Positions 32,247 through 41,038 of a DNA stretch of 64,000 bases are shown here, in pieces. The notes below the pieces were generated by a model. The model worked only from the letters and a program-made list of their open reading frames with translations. It ran no database searches and was not told where the DNA came from. Numbering within the stretch: position 1 is the first letter of the stretch; the number at the start of each line of letters is the position of its first letter. A program made the position numbers and the translations under genes. Source of the stretch: Luteolibacter sp. Y139 (GTDB lineage: Bacteria; Verrucomicrobiota; Verrucomicrobiia; Verrucomicrobiales; Akkermansiaceae); contig NZ_JBBUKT010000009.1 of the NCBI RefSeq assembly GCF_038066715.1, positions 1 through 64,000 of the forward strand, given 5' to 3'.

Positions 32247-35200
32247 ATGATCCCGCTTCCGAAATTCCGCACGCTGTTTGCCGGCCTGTTGCTAGGCCTT
32301 GCCACCGCGTCCTCCGCGCGGGCGGACGTTTCCGATCTTCTCTTCACCGTGAAGATCGATGGCGACGTGAACGTGCCGACCATCACGGTCACGAACAACT
32401 CGCCGAACCTGGACATCACCCACTTCGAGTTCACGATCGGTGACCTCGGAAAGAACTTCGACGGCGACGAGCAGACCGTGACCAACCCTCCGGGCGGCAC
32501 GGCCACGCGTACCACGCCGATGCCGGGCCAGCGCAATGACAAGGTTGCCTTCGACATCACCGGCTTTGGACCTGGCGAGTCCTTCACCTTCAATGTCGAC
32601 GTCGACTCCGACGGCTTCAATAGCTACGAGAACTACCACAACGTCTTCTTCAACAACGGCAACGCGGCGAACTCCGTTGCCACCGTTTGGTCGGGACCTG
32701 CCAGCGCCTCGCGCACGCTCGATGACAATTCCTCGACCTTCGTTTTCCGCGGCCCCTCCCGCACCCTGAAGGTCATCAGCGCCGAGGAAGACGGCGGCCT
32801 GCCGGTGCGCGGCGTCGTCGTGAAGCGCGATGGCGAGGTCATCGCCGATGACGAGACGGAGTACGACAACATCCAGGTGGCTCATGGCGATCGCATCCAG
32901 ATCATCGCCCAGCCGGAAGTGTACAAGAACATCCACGCCGAGTACATCACCGACCCTGAGACGGTGAAGAACCAGGCCGAGGAGCGCTTCGTGGCGATCG
33001 GCATGTCGGTGAACAACACACCGCAGACCGCGGACCCAACGAACTACGATTTCGAGATCACCCGCGATACGGATGTGCAGGTGAAGTGGCAGCACTACTA
33101 CGCGCTGACCATCCGCCATGACTTCAGCAAGACGCAGAGCCAGGAGATCATCGCGGGCACTCCATGGGCGGGACCCCTTGCCTCGGATGCCTCGGGTAGC
33201 CCCAGTCCGCCGGCCAGCCGCCAGTGGGTGCTCAAGGGAAGCCAGCCGGTCGTGCAGATCGATGGCTACGTGCTCGACAATTTCAGCCACCCCGGCCTGG
33301 ACATCCGCCACGTGGTGAAGGGCTACCGCGCCTATGGTCCGCCGAACAATCTGGTGAGCACCACGCAGAATGACGCGCGCTTCCCGTCGCCGAAAGGCGC
33401 GCGGGTGGACATCCGCGACCAGAGCGTGGGCACCATCACGAACTATGCCGCCGGCACCGGTGGCACCACGGTGACGAACTCGCAGGCCCACACCGTGAGG
33501 GGGGGGGACTGGATCGAAATCACCGGAAGCGGCGACAATGCCTACAATGGTACCTTCCAAGTGCTCTCGGTTCTCGGGAACACCTTCACCTTGAATGTGC
33601 CTTTCAGCACCTCGCCGATCGCGAAGGGCCTGTGGCGCAATGTCACCTATGTGAAGTTCTTCAATTTCTCCACCGTGGAGCCTCGCCAGCAGGTGAAGCC
33701 GAACTTCCTGATGTATGGACCGGCCGGCATCACCTACGTCTGGCAGATCCAGTACGGCGTGCGTCTGAATGCGGATGATCCGTCTCGCCTCTCCTTGACC
33801 AAGGTCTACGAAGTTACCGCAGGTGGCGATGTCGACAAGACCGTGCAGGATGGCGTGTCGTGGTTCGATCCGGGCACTCGCGTGAAAGTGGTTTCCGCCA
33901 AGAAGGAGCCGATTGCGAATGGACTCTCTGCCACCGGTTGGGTGAATGGTGATGGCTACTACTTCGCCGCAATGGGTGAGATCGATCCGGCCACCGGCTT
34001 GCCGACCAGCGGCAGCCCGGCAGTGGTCAATGGCAGCCCGGTCGCCACTTGGACCAGCAGCGGCCCGAATGCTTCCCTCGGCTATGAGATCTCCAATCTC
34101 CAGCGCCCGGTCCGCACGATGTGGCGCTACGGTGCCGGCGCGATCGTGGTGAACGTCACGATCGGCAAGCATTGCTTCGAGGACTATCCGCAGTATGCGG
34201 CGATGTTCACCCAGGCACCGAATCCGATCATCAATGCGGTCCCGGATCCGGTCGCCATCGCTCCCGGTGGTGCCGCCCCCGGTGCGGAATTGATGGCGGA
34301 GTGGGATCCAGTCAGCGCCCGTCTTTTCCCGACCATTCCGGGTCGCTTCACGGTGCCGTGGAAGCCGGGAACCAGCCCGACGGCCAATACCGTTGAAGTC
34401 CGTGTGATCGCCACGCTGCCCTTCGATGCACAGCGGCAGATCCGCGGCCACTACCCGCACATCCAGGGTGCTCCTGCGGTCGCCCTCGATCCGGACCCCA
34501 CCGATAGCTTCAGCTTCAAGTCGATCAAGTACACCACCGCCGGTGCTTCCGTGGACTCGAACAAGAAGTTCACCACCGAGCGCCCCGGCCTTTCGGTGCT
34601 GCTGTTCTCGCAGATCCAGAGCGGTGGCCGTGGCCAGCCGCGCGAGTTCCTCCAAGTGCGCGTGGTTGATACCCGTGCGTGGGACACCAATCTGCCCGCC
34701 GTGCCGACGCCGGTCACCGTGGGCGAGAAGATCCTCGATCCCTCGGTGGACCTTGCGAACCTCGGCACCGGCTACATCTTGGACCTGACCGGCAAGGCCC
34801 GCTACAATCCCTTCGTCTACAATGGCGCCAAGATGGATGGCATCGCCGCCAAGGACGTCTATGACATGGAGCTCCTGCGCGCCGACACCTCGGCGCTCAA
34901 GGTTCTGAACAAGGGGGCGCTGCCCGGTCCTGTCATCACGGTCAACGAACATCCCGGTGTGCCGGACCGCGAGTTGCCGATCGTCGTTTGGTACGATGAT
35001 CCTCGTAGAAACGACACCCTGCTGTGGCCGTGGGCTTCCCGCATCTACAAGCCGACCTGGCCGTCGGCGGGCACGCTGCCGCAGATCGTCATCGCCAGCC
35101 AGCTCGGCAGTGATGGCAAGAGTGCTTCCGGCCAGGATCAGATGGTCGCGCCCGCGATCGGCACCGCGCCCGTCGCCACCACCTACGATCCATCGCGCAT

Positions 35201-38200
35201 CCAGGCGGTGCAGATTTACAATCAGCCGGACTTCAACTCGCCCGGCTACAATCCGAACGAAGAGCACGCGCTGGTCGCACCGTCGCTGCGCTACCTCGAT
35301 GTCTCGCCGCGCCCGCCGGCGATCTACGCGCTCCGCGCCGGTGACCTGAACTACTCGAACAACACCATCACCAGCGGCGTCGCCCGCTATACCTCGCATC
35401 CGTACGTGCTCACGCAGTTCTTCGACGTGGCGGCGAACGAGGTGAAGATGAAGGTGTATGCGATCAAGAAGGAGAGCGCCAACGGCGACAATCCGGCCTA
35501 TCGCTTCGCCAACAATTTCACGGCCAGCACGACGAACCTGAAGACCCAGCCCTTCGTCTCGATGAAGGCGGGCGAGCCGGTGATTCCATTCTACCCGCTC
35601 GGCGTCGCGATCGGCGCGGCCCCGGCGGCGGAGACCTTCGGCAACAACTTCTTCACCCAGGAAGCTTACTGGGAAGATTGGCGTGGCTCGTACTGGTCGA
35701 TCTCCGGTGGCGACAAGGCCTGGTTCAATGTCTCCTTCTACTACCCGCTCGCCCCTGACTTCTGGTGGCCGCCGACGGTCCAGGTGCCGCCGGTGAAGGT
35801 GAACAAGAATGGCGCGACCTATACCGCCGCCTACGATGCTTCTCGTACTCCGAAGGTGCCGGGCGTCGGTGATGCCGTGGCCTTCCTGCCGTCGTCGGTG
35901 AAGACCAACGCGATTGAAAGCAATCTCCAGCAGCACCTTCCCACGAAGGTCATCTACAAGTCCGAGTGGCCGGATAACCCGGCGGTGCTGAAGGCGGGTG
36001 AAACGCTGACTTTCTCCGGTGGCGAATATCGCTCCGACAATCCGACCAAGGTGCTGGTGAACAATGGGGTCTCGACCACCGTGCAAACGCCCGGTCTGCC
36101 GCAGCTCACCGCCTTCGCTTCGGCCGAAGTCGTCTTCGACTCGCTCAATCCGGACGCACTGCCGAACCAGTTGAAGAGCCGCTGGACCGCTCGCGTGATC
36201 CAGGCGCTCGACAAGCGGACTGCTCCGCTCTCCGTCGGCAGCTTCCCGTCCGAACTCCAGCCGGCCAGCGGCCGCACGACGGTGAAGCAGGGCAAGTATG
36301 TCTTCAATGAACTGCCCGCCTCGCTGCAGAAGCGCCTGCGCTACGACCCGCTCGCGACCCGTCCGGTCACCGTGGGTGGCGTGACGAGCCAGGTTCCCGG
36401 TGTGCTCGAGTTCAGCGGCCTGCTCAATGACAAGAACATCGGCGACGCCACGCTGACCGCTTCGCCGCCAGCCGTTTACTCGCTGGAGCCGAACATCCTC
36501 ACCACTTCGGAACGCGATTCGATCCTCGCGCTGGTCGATGTGGGTTCGTCCGCGCGCACCGCGTGGGTGAATGCCGTCACCGCGCTCTACAATACCACGC
36601 GGAATCCTGAAGGCGTTCCCGGCACGGACGGCGACTACCTGACGGGTCTGATGAAGATGCCGCTCTACGGTCCCGACGGCAAGATCCTCAAGGACGAGCT
36701 CGGCAACGTGCGCTACCCGACAACGATCACCCCGACGCCAATGCGCGCTTACGGTCCCGGCCTCGCGCTCGTGCCGAATGGTGATTTCCTCAATCCGACC
36801 GGCACCCTGGCCGATGGCACCGCATTCCCGGATGAAAGCTGGGTGACCGTGGTGGAGAACAACGACTCCACGCTCGGCGGCTCGCCGATCACGCCGCACA
36901 TCATCAAGGTGGACCGCAAGCAGCGCTATCGCGGCTCCGTCCAGACGGTCCTTTCCGACAACGTCTTCGACGAGAACATCAACCTGCGCTCCACCGGTGA
37001 CTTCGGTGCGAATGCCGACGATCTCGTCTTCGAGTGGTGGTATCGCCCGGACGATGGCAGCCTCAATGTCCCGCCGCCGGACATGATCCCGGCTGGCCAG
37101 ACCAATCCGTGGAAGCTCTTCCCCGATCCGACCGGCCAAGCTGGCAAGGCCCGCTACCAGATCACGCTGAAGGGCAATCCGAATGCGCCTGAGGCATTGC
37201 TCGCCGATACCTTTTGGTTCGCCCGCTATCGCCACAAGAACGACACCGTCAGCGGCACCAACTGGAAGCTGACCCAGCCGAACGGCCGTCAGGGTGTGAA
37301 CTTCATGTGGGCCGGCGCCGGCAACTCGCAGCCGTTCGTGGATGCCGACCTCGACGGCTTCCCGGACTACCGCGCGCAGCTCGCCCAGGGCTGGATCAAG
37401 CGCGTGCTCGATGCGGTGAACCCATACGAAGCCCGCATCCGCGACTTCGAAGGCGACGCTCCGTCCACGCTGGCCTCCATGGTCGCGCAGTTCGGCGCTC
37501 GCTATGAGGGACCGGTCGCGCTCAATCCCTCGAAGAACGTCATCGAGAATGTCGGCCTGATCGAACTCTATCAGACTATCCTCAATCGCGGCCGGAACCT
37601 GAGCATCGATCTCTCCACGCCGGTCTCGACACCGGCGATCTCCAACGCGCTGCAACTCGCGGCCACCCGCATCTCCGATTTCTACACGCTGCTCGGCAAC
37701 GAGGCGTATGTGGACGCGGAAGACCCGACCATCGGCTACGGCAGCAACAGCGTGGACTACGGCAGCCTCGCGACTTCCGTTTTCACCTTCGAGAACCAGT
37801 TGTCCTCACCGATCGAGGAAGAGCTCGCGCTGCTCCGTGGCGTCGATGACTACTTCGCGCGGCCCGTTTACAACCGCCTGTTCTGGAACTTCACCAAGGG
37901 CGAAGGGGAAGCGGCCTACGCGACGAGCTACAACATCAGCGACATCAATGCCGACGGCTTCATCGACGAGGACGATGCGATGCTGATGTTCCCGCAAGGT
38001 CACGGCGACGCGTGGGGCCACTACCTCACGGCGCTGACCTCGACCTACGAGCTGCTGCGCCATCCGGCCTTCAACTGGGTCTCCCGCTCCGAGTCCTACA
38101 ACCTGCAGGACATCGTGATCAGCGTGGACTTCCTTGATGAACGGAAGTTCGCCGCCACTGCCGCCGCGAAGGCGAAGGCTGGCGCGGAGGTCGTGAACAT

Positions 38201-40994
38201 GACCTATCGCGACCGCTACGTCGCCGATCCGAAGGCACAGTGGCAGGGCTACACGGATAGCAATGCCGACCGTGCCTGGGGTGTGGACGAATGGTCCCGC
38301 CGTGCAGGCCAGGGTGCCTACTTCGACTGGGTCACCGCGAACGCGCTGCTGCCATCGCAGCATCCGAACACCACGCTGGAAGGCATCCGCAAGGTGGACC
38401 GCCAGTCCAACGCTGACATTCCGGTCATCTCCGCCAACCTCAATGCGATCCAGCGCACGATGGATCAGGCGGACAACGGCTACAATCCGCTCGGCCTCGC
38501 CAATGGCGCACAGGTCTTCGACCTCGATCCGGCACTTCTCGATGGCGCGGGTTCCTCGCACTTCGACCAGATCGAAGAGCGCGCCGCTGGCATGATCGAT
38601 AATGCGACCACGGTCTGGGACAATGCCAACTCGGCCAGCAACATGCTGCGCCAGGTCGGCAACAGCGAAGAGGAGTTCCGCAACTCGACCTTCCAGGAAG
38701 ACCTCTCCTACCGCAACCAGCTGATCTCGATCTTCGGCAAGCCGTACGAAGGCACCGTCGGACCGGGCAAGCTCTACCCGGCCGGCTACAGTGGTCCCGA
38801 CCTCGCGCTCTACATGTATGTGCCGGTGCGCCAGATCAACAAGGACACCGTGCCTGGTCCGGCCGCGAGTTTCGCGACCTTCGATGACAAGGGCGCGCTC
38901 AATGGCGGTGACCTCTACAATGCCTTCCTCGCGGCCAAGCCCGACGGCAGCGGCAGCAGCATCCTGAACAAGGAGACCGCACTGAAGGATGTGAGCGTCG
39001 GCCTGCGCAACATGTTCGCGCCGACCTTCGCGAGTGCATCGAACGACCTCAGCTACGCGTCCGACACGACCAGCGGTGTCTTCTCGGTGAACTTCACCGA
39101 CCTGACCAATCCGAAGGTGGACCTGACCAACTTCACCAACCTGATGCCGGTGACTGCCGCGGGCTACACCTTCCAGGCTCCGTCTTCGTGGGGCAGTCGC
39201 CCGGCCACCGGCCAGCTTCAGGACATCATCAACCAGATGATCCAGCAGGAAGCTGCCATCGCCGAAGCGATCAACGCCTATGACGGCAAGGCCGGCGAGG
39301 CGGTCAGCGTGTTGCGCATGGTCAATGCCAAGCTCACCTCCAGCGGTCGCAACCAGGGCCGCACCGAGATCTTCACCCGCGTGAAGTATGCGGTGAACAA
39401 CACGATCAAGGTGATCGAGACCGCCAAGCAGGTCGTCGATGCCGCCGAGCAACTCACGTGGGAATTGAAGGAAGCGATCGTCGAAGGCGTTCCGGTGAAC
39501 CTGCCGACCGGCGGTCTGGCAATCTCTCCGGGTGACGCGCTTTCGCTCGCCCGCTCCGGCATCGAGTTCACCGCGACGGGCACCCGCGCGGGTCTGTTCA
39601 CCGCGGACAGCGCGCTGACCATCGGCAAACTCATCGCCGAGATCTCGCTGGATGTGGCCGAGAACGAACTCGAACTCACCAAGGCAGATGAAGAGCGCAC
39701 CCAGAGCATCCGCGAGTGGCTGAAGGAAGCCGAGGACGCGATCGGCGACGAAGCGATCCTGCGCGTGGCGATCTTCAAGGAGATCCAGGCCTTGCGCGCC
39801 TTGTCCGACCAGTACCGCAGCCTGCTGGATGAAGGTGGCCGCCTGATCGATGAGCGCGCTGCCTTCAACAAGCGCGTCGCCGCCCAGACCCAGCGCAATC
39901 GCTACCAAGACATGACCTTCCGGGTGGCTCGCAACCACGCGCTGCAGACCTACCGCAGCTCCTTCGATCTCGCCTCGCGCTATGCCTTCCTTGCCGCGTC
40001 GGCCTACGACTACGAGACGAACTACTCGCTCGCCGATCCGGCTTCACCCGTGGATGCCTACGGCGAGATCATCAAGGCGCGCAGCATCGGCGCGCTCTCG
40101 CAAGTGCTCACGCAGCTCAAGGCGAACCACGACTCGCAGCGGAGCTTGCTTGGCCTGAACAATATCCAGCGCGAGACCGGCGACATCTCGATCCGCCGCG
40201 AAGCCAAGCGCATCCTCGCGGGTGGCGAAGTCCAGCCCGGCAGCCCGGCCAATGAGTTCCCGGCTCCCGGCGAGGATTCCGATACCGTGTGGAAGCAGGA
40301 GCTTCAGAAGGCCCGCGTGCCTGACCTCTGGCAGGTGCCGGAGTTCCGCCAGCACTGCCGTCCATTTGCCTCGGCAGTCGATGCGACGGGCAAGCAGGTC
40401 CCGCAGCCGGGCATCGTGCTCCGCTTCTCGTCCGACATCAGCACGGGCAAGAACTTCTTCGGCCAGCCGCTCAGCGGTGGCGACCACGCCTACAGCACCA
40501 GCAACTACGCGACCAAGATCGGCAGCGTCGGAGTGATCTTCGACGGCTATCGCACGGACAGCGTGTCGAACGACCTGGCTGCGGCGCCGCGCGTCTACTT
40601 CATCCCGGCGGGCATGGACATCATGCGCGTCTCGCGGACGGATGATCCGGATGAGAAGCGCTCGTGGCACGTGGTCGAGCAAGCGGTGCCGGTGCCCTTC
40701 CCGGCGACCAGCTCGCAGATCAACAAGAGCGGCTACATCCCGCTGCTGGATGGAGTGAACGGTCGCCTCGGTGACACCCGCCGCTTCTCCGACTTCCGCG
40801 CCTATCCGGATAGCAATGGCTCGCCGACGAGCGACATGCGCCTGCTGGGCCGCTCGATCTGGAATACCCAGTGGCTGCTCATCATCCCGGGCGCGACGCT
40901 CAATGCGGACCCGAACACCGGCCTCGATCGCTTCGTCGATCAGGTCTCCGACATCAAGCTGATCTTCGACACCTACGGCCAGAGCGGCGGCTGA
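32247..40994 (+). CDS. Giant exported protein of 2915 residues
   Basis: Signal peptide MIPLPKFRTLFAGLLLGLATASSARAD, then a long beta-rich chain. Seen in order: start domain (DITHFEFTIGDLGKNFDGD), one HGL/YNG-type module at about 391-468, many Ig-like stretches, a calcium-loop segment DINADGFIDEDDAM at about 1895-1910, a mixed region with AVNPYEARIRDFEGD and VGLIELYQTILNRG (about 1720-1800), a mainly helical, coiled-coil-like region at about 2320-2640 (EEAEDAIGD-type heptads; LRALSDQYRSLLDEGGRL), and a C-terminal beta domain ending DIKLIFDTYGQSGG. No catalytic motif was recognised. A 9-G run lies at 33499-33507. The protein is likely secreted or surface-held; function unknown. Confidence 0.8.
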   Translation: MIPLPKFRTLFAGLLLGLATASSARADVSDLLFTVKIDGDVNVPTITVTNNSPNLDITHFEFTIGDLGKNFDGDEQTVTNPPGGTATRTTPMPGQRNDKVAFDITGFGPGESFTFNVDVDSDGFNSYENYHNVFFNNGNAANSVATVWSGPASASRTLDDNSSTFVFRGPSRTLKVISAEEDGGLPVRGVVVKRDGEVIADDETEYDNIQVAHGDRIQIIAQPEVYKNIHAEYITDPETVKNQAEERFVAIGMSVNNTPQTADPTNYDFEITRDTDVQVKWQHYYALTIRHDFSKTQSQEIIAGTPWAGPLASDASGSPSPPASRQWVLKGSQPVVQIDGYVLDNFSHPGLDIRHVVKGYRAYGPPNNLVSTTQNDARFPSPKGARVDIRDQSVGTITNYAAGTGGTTVTNSQAHTVRGGDWIEITGSGDNAYNGTFQVLSVLGNTFTLNVPFSTSPIAKGLWRNVTYVKFFNFSTVEPRQQVKPNFLMYGPAGITYVWQIQYGVRLNADDPSRLSLTKVYEVTAGGDVDKTVQDGVSWFDPGTRVKVVSAKKEPIANGLSATGWVNGDGYYFAAMGEIDPATGLPTSGSPAVVNGSPVATWTSSGPNASLGYEISNLQRPVRTMWRYGAGAIVVNVTIGKHCFEDYPQYAAMFTQAPNPIINAVPDPVAIAPGGAAPGAELMAEWDPVSARLFPTIPGRFTVPWKPGTSPTANTVEVRVIATLPFDAQRQIRGHYPHIQGAPAVALDPDPTDSFSFKSIKYTTAGASVDSNKKFTTERPGLSVLLFSQIQSGGRGQPREFLQVRVVDTRAWDTNLPAVPTPVTVGEKILDPSVDLANLGTGYILDLTGKARYNPFVYNGAKMDGIAAKDVYDMELLRADTSALKVLNKGALPGPVITVNEHPGVPDRELPIVVWYDDPRRNDTLLWPWASRIYKPTWPSAGTLPQIVIASQLGSDGKSASGQDQMVAPAIGTAPVATTYDPSRIQAVQIYNQPDFNSPGYNPNEEHALVAPSLRYLDVSPRPPAIYALRAGDLNYSNNTITSGVARYTSHPYVLTQFFDVAANEVKMKVYAIKKESANGDNPAYRFANNFTASTTNLKTQPFVSMKAGEPVIPFYPLGVAIGAAPAAETFGNNFFTQEAYWEDWRGSYWSISGGDKAWFNVSFYYPLAPDFWWPPTVQVPPVKVNKNGATYTAAYDASRTPKVPGVGDAVAFLPSSVKTNAIESNLQQHLPTKVIYKSEWPDNPAVLKAGETLTFSGGEYRSDNPTKVLVNNGVSTTVQTPGLPQLTAFASAEVVFDSLNPDALPNQLKSRWTARVIQALDKRTAPLSVGSFPSELQPASGRTTVKQGKYVFNELPASLQKRLRYDPLATRPVTVGGVTSQVPGVLEFSGLLNDKNIGDATLTASPPAVYSLEPNILTTSERDSILALVDVGSSARTAWVNAVTALYNTTRNPEGVPGTDGDYLTGLMKMPLYGPDGKILKDELGNVRYPTTITPTPMRAYGPGLALVPNGDFLNPTGTLADGTAFPDESWVTVVENNDSTLGGSPITPHIIKVDRKQRYRGSVQTVLSDNVFDENINLRSTGDFGANADDLVFEWWYRPDDGSLNVPPPDMIPAGQTNPWKLFPDPTGQAGKARYQITLKGNPNAPEALLADTFWFARYRHKNDTVSGTNWKLTQPNGRQGVNFMWAGAGNSQPFVDADLDGFPDYRAQLAQGWIKRVLDAVNPYEARIRDFEGDAPSTLASMVAQFGARYEGPVALNPSKNVIENVGLIELYQTILNRGRNLSIDLSTPVSTPAISNALQLAATRISDFYTLLGNEAYVDAEDPTIGYGSNSVDYGSLATSVFTFENQLSSPIEEELALLRGVDDYFARPVYNRLFWNFTKGEGEAAYATSYNISDINADGFIDEDDAMLMFPQGHGDAWGHYLTALTSTYELLRHPAFNWVSRSESYNLQDIVISVDFLDERKFAATAAAKAKAGAEVVNMTYRDRYVADPKAQWQGYTDSNADRAWGVDEWSRRAGQGAYFDWVTANALLPSQHPNTTLEGIRKVDRQSNADIPVISANLNAIQRTMDQADNGYNPLGLANGAQVFDLDPALLDGAGSSHFDQIEERAAGMIDNATTVWDNANSASNMLRQVGNSEEEFRNSTFQEDLSYRNQLISIFGKPYEGTVGPGKLYPAGYSGPDLALYMYVPVRQINKDTVPGPAASFATFDDKGALNGGDLYNAFLAAKPDGSGSSILNKETALKDVSVGLRNMFAPTFASASNDLSYASDTTSGVFSVNFTDLTNPKVDLTNFTNLMPVTAAGYTFQAPSSWGSRPATGQLQDIINQMIQQEAAIAEAINAYDGKAGEAVSVLRMVNAKLTSSGRNQGRTEIFTRVKYAVNNTIKVIETAKQVVDAAEQLTWELKEAIVEGVPVNLPTGGLAISPGDALSLARSGIEFTATGTRAGLFTADSALTIGKLIAEISLDVAENELELTKADEERTQSIREWLKEAEDAIGDEAILRVAIFKEIQALRALSDQYRSLLDEGGRLIDERAAFNKRVAAQTQRNRYQDMTFRVARNHALQTYRSSFDLASRYAFLAASAYDYETNYSLADPASPVDAYGEIIKARSIGALSQVLTQLKANHDSQRSLLGLNNIQRETGDISIRREAKRILAGGEVQPGSPANEFPAPGEDSDTVWKQELQKARVPDLWQVPEFRQHCRPFASAVDATGKQVPQPGIVLRFSSDISTGKNFFGQPLSGGDHAYSTSNYATKIGSVGVIFDGYRTDSVSNDLAAAPRVYFIPAGMDIMRVSRTDDPDEKRSWHVVEQAVPVPFPATSSQINKSGYIPLLDGVNGRLGDTRRFSDFRAYPDSNGSPTSDMRLLGRSIWNTQWLLIIPGATLNADPNTGLDRFVDQVSDIKLIFDTYGQSGG
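33499..33507 (+). repeat. Homopolymeric G tract (9 G) inside the giant gene
   Basis: Nine consecutive G code RGG-D at the start of the HGL/YNG-type module of the 2915-residue protein. Slippage by one base would stop translation early, so this could act as an on/off switch. Other copies of the module use mixed codons here. Confidence 0.8.
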
Positions 40995-41038
40995 AACAAC
41001 GGAACATCGACCGAACCTAACTCCCACCCCGATTTTCC

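Noticed and set aside
32292-37655. 1787-codon open frame on the minus strand opposite the giant gene
   Set aside because: It is an antisense shadow of a strongly biased GC-rich gene: the product is Arg/His/Asp/Val-rich without domains or signal peptide, and the plus strand frame has clear domains.
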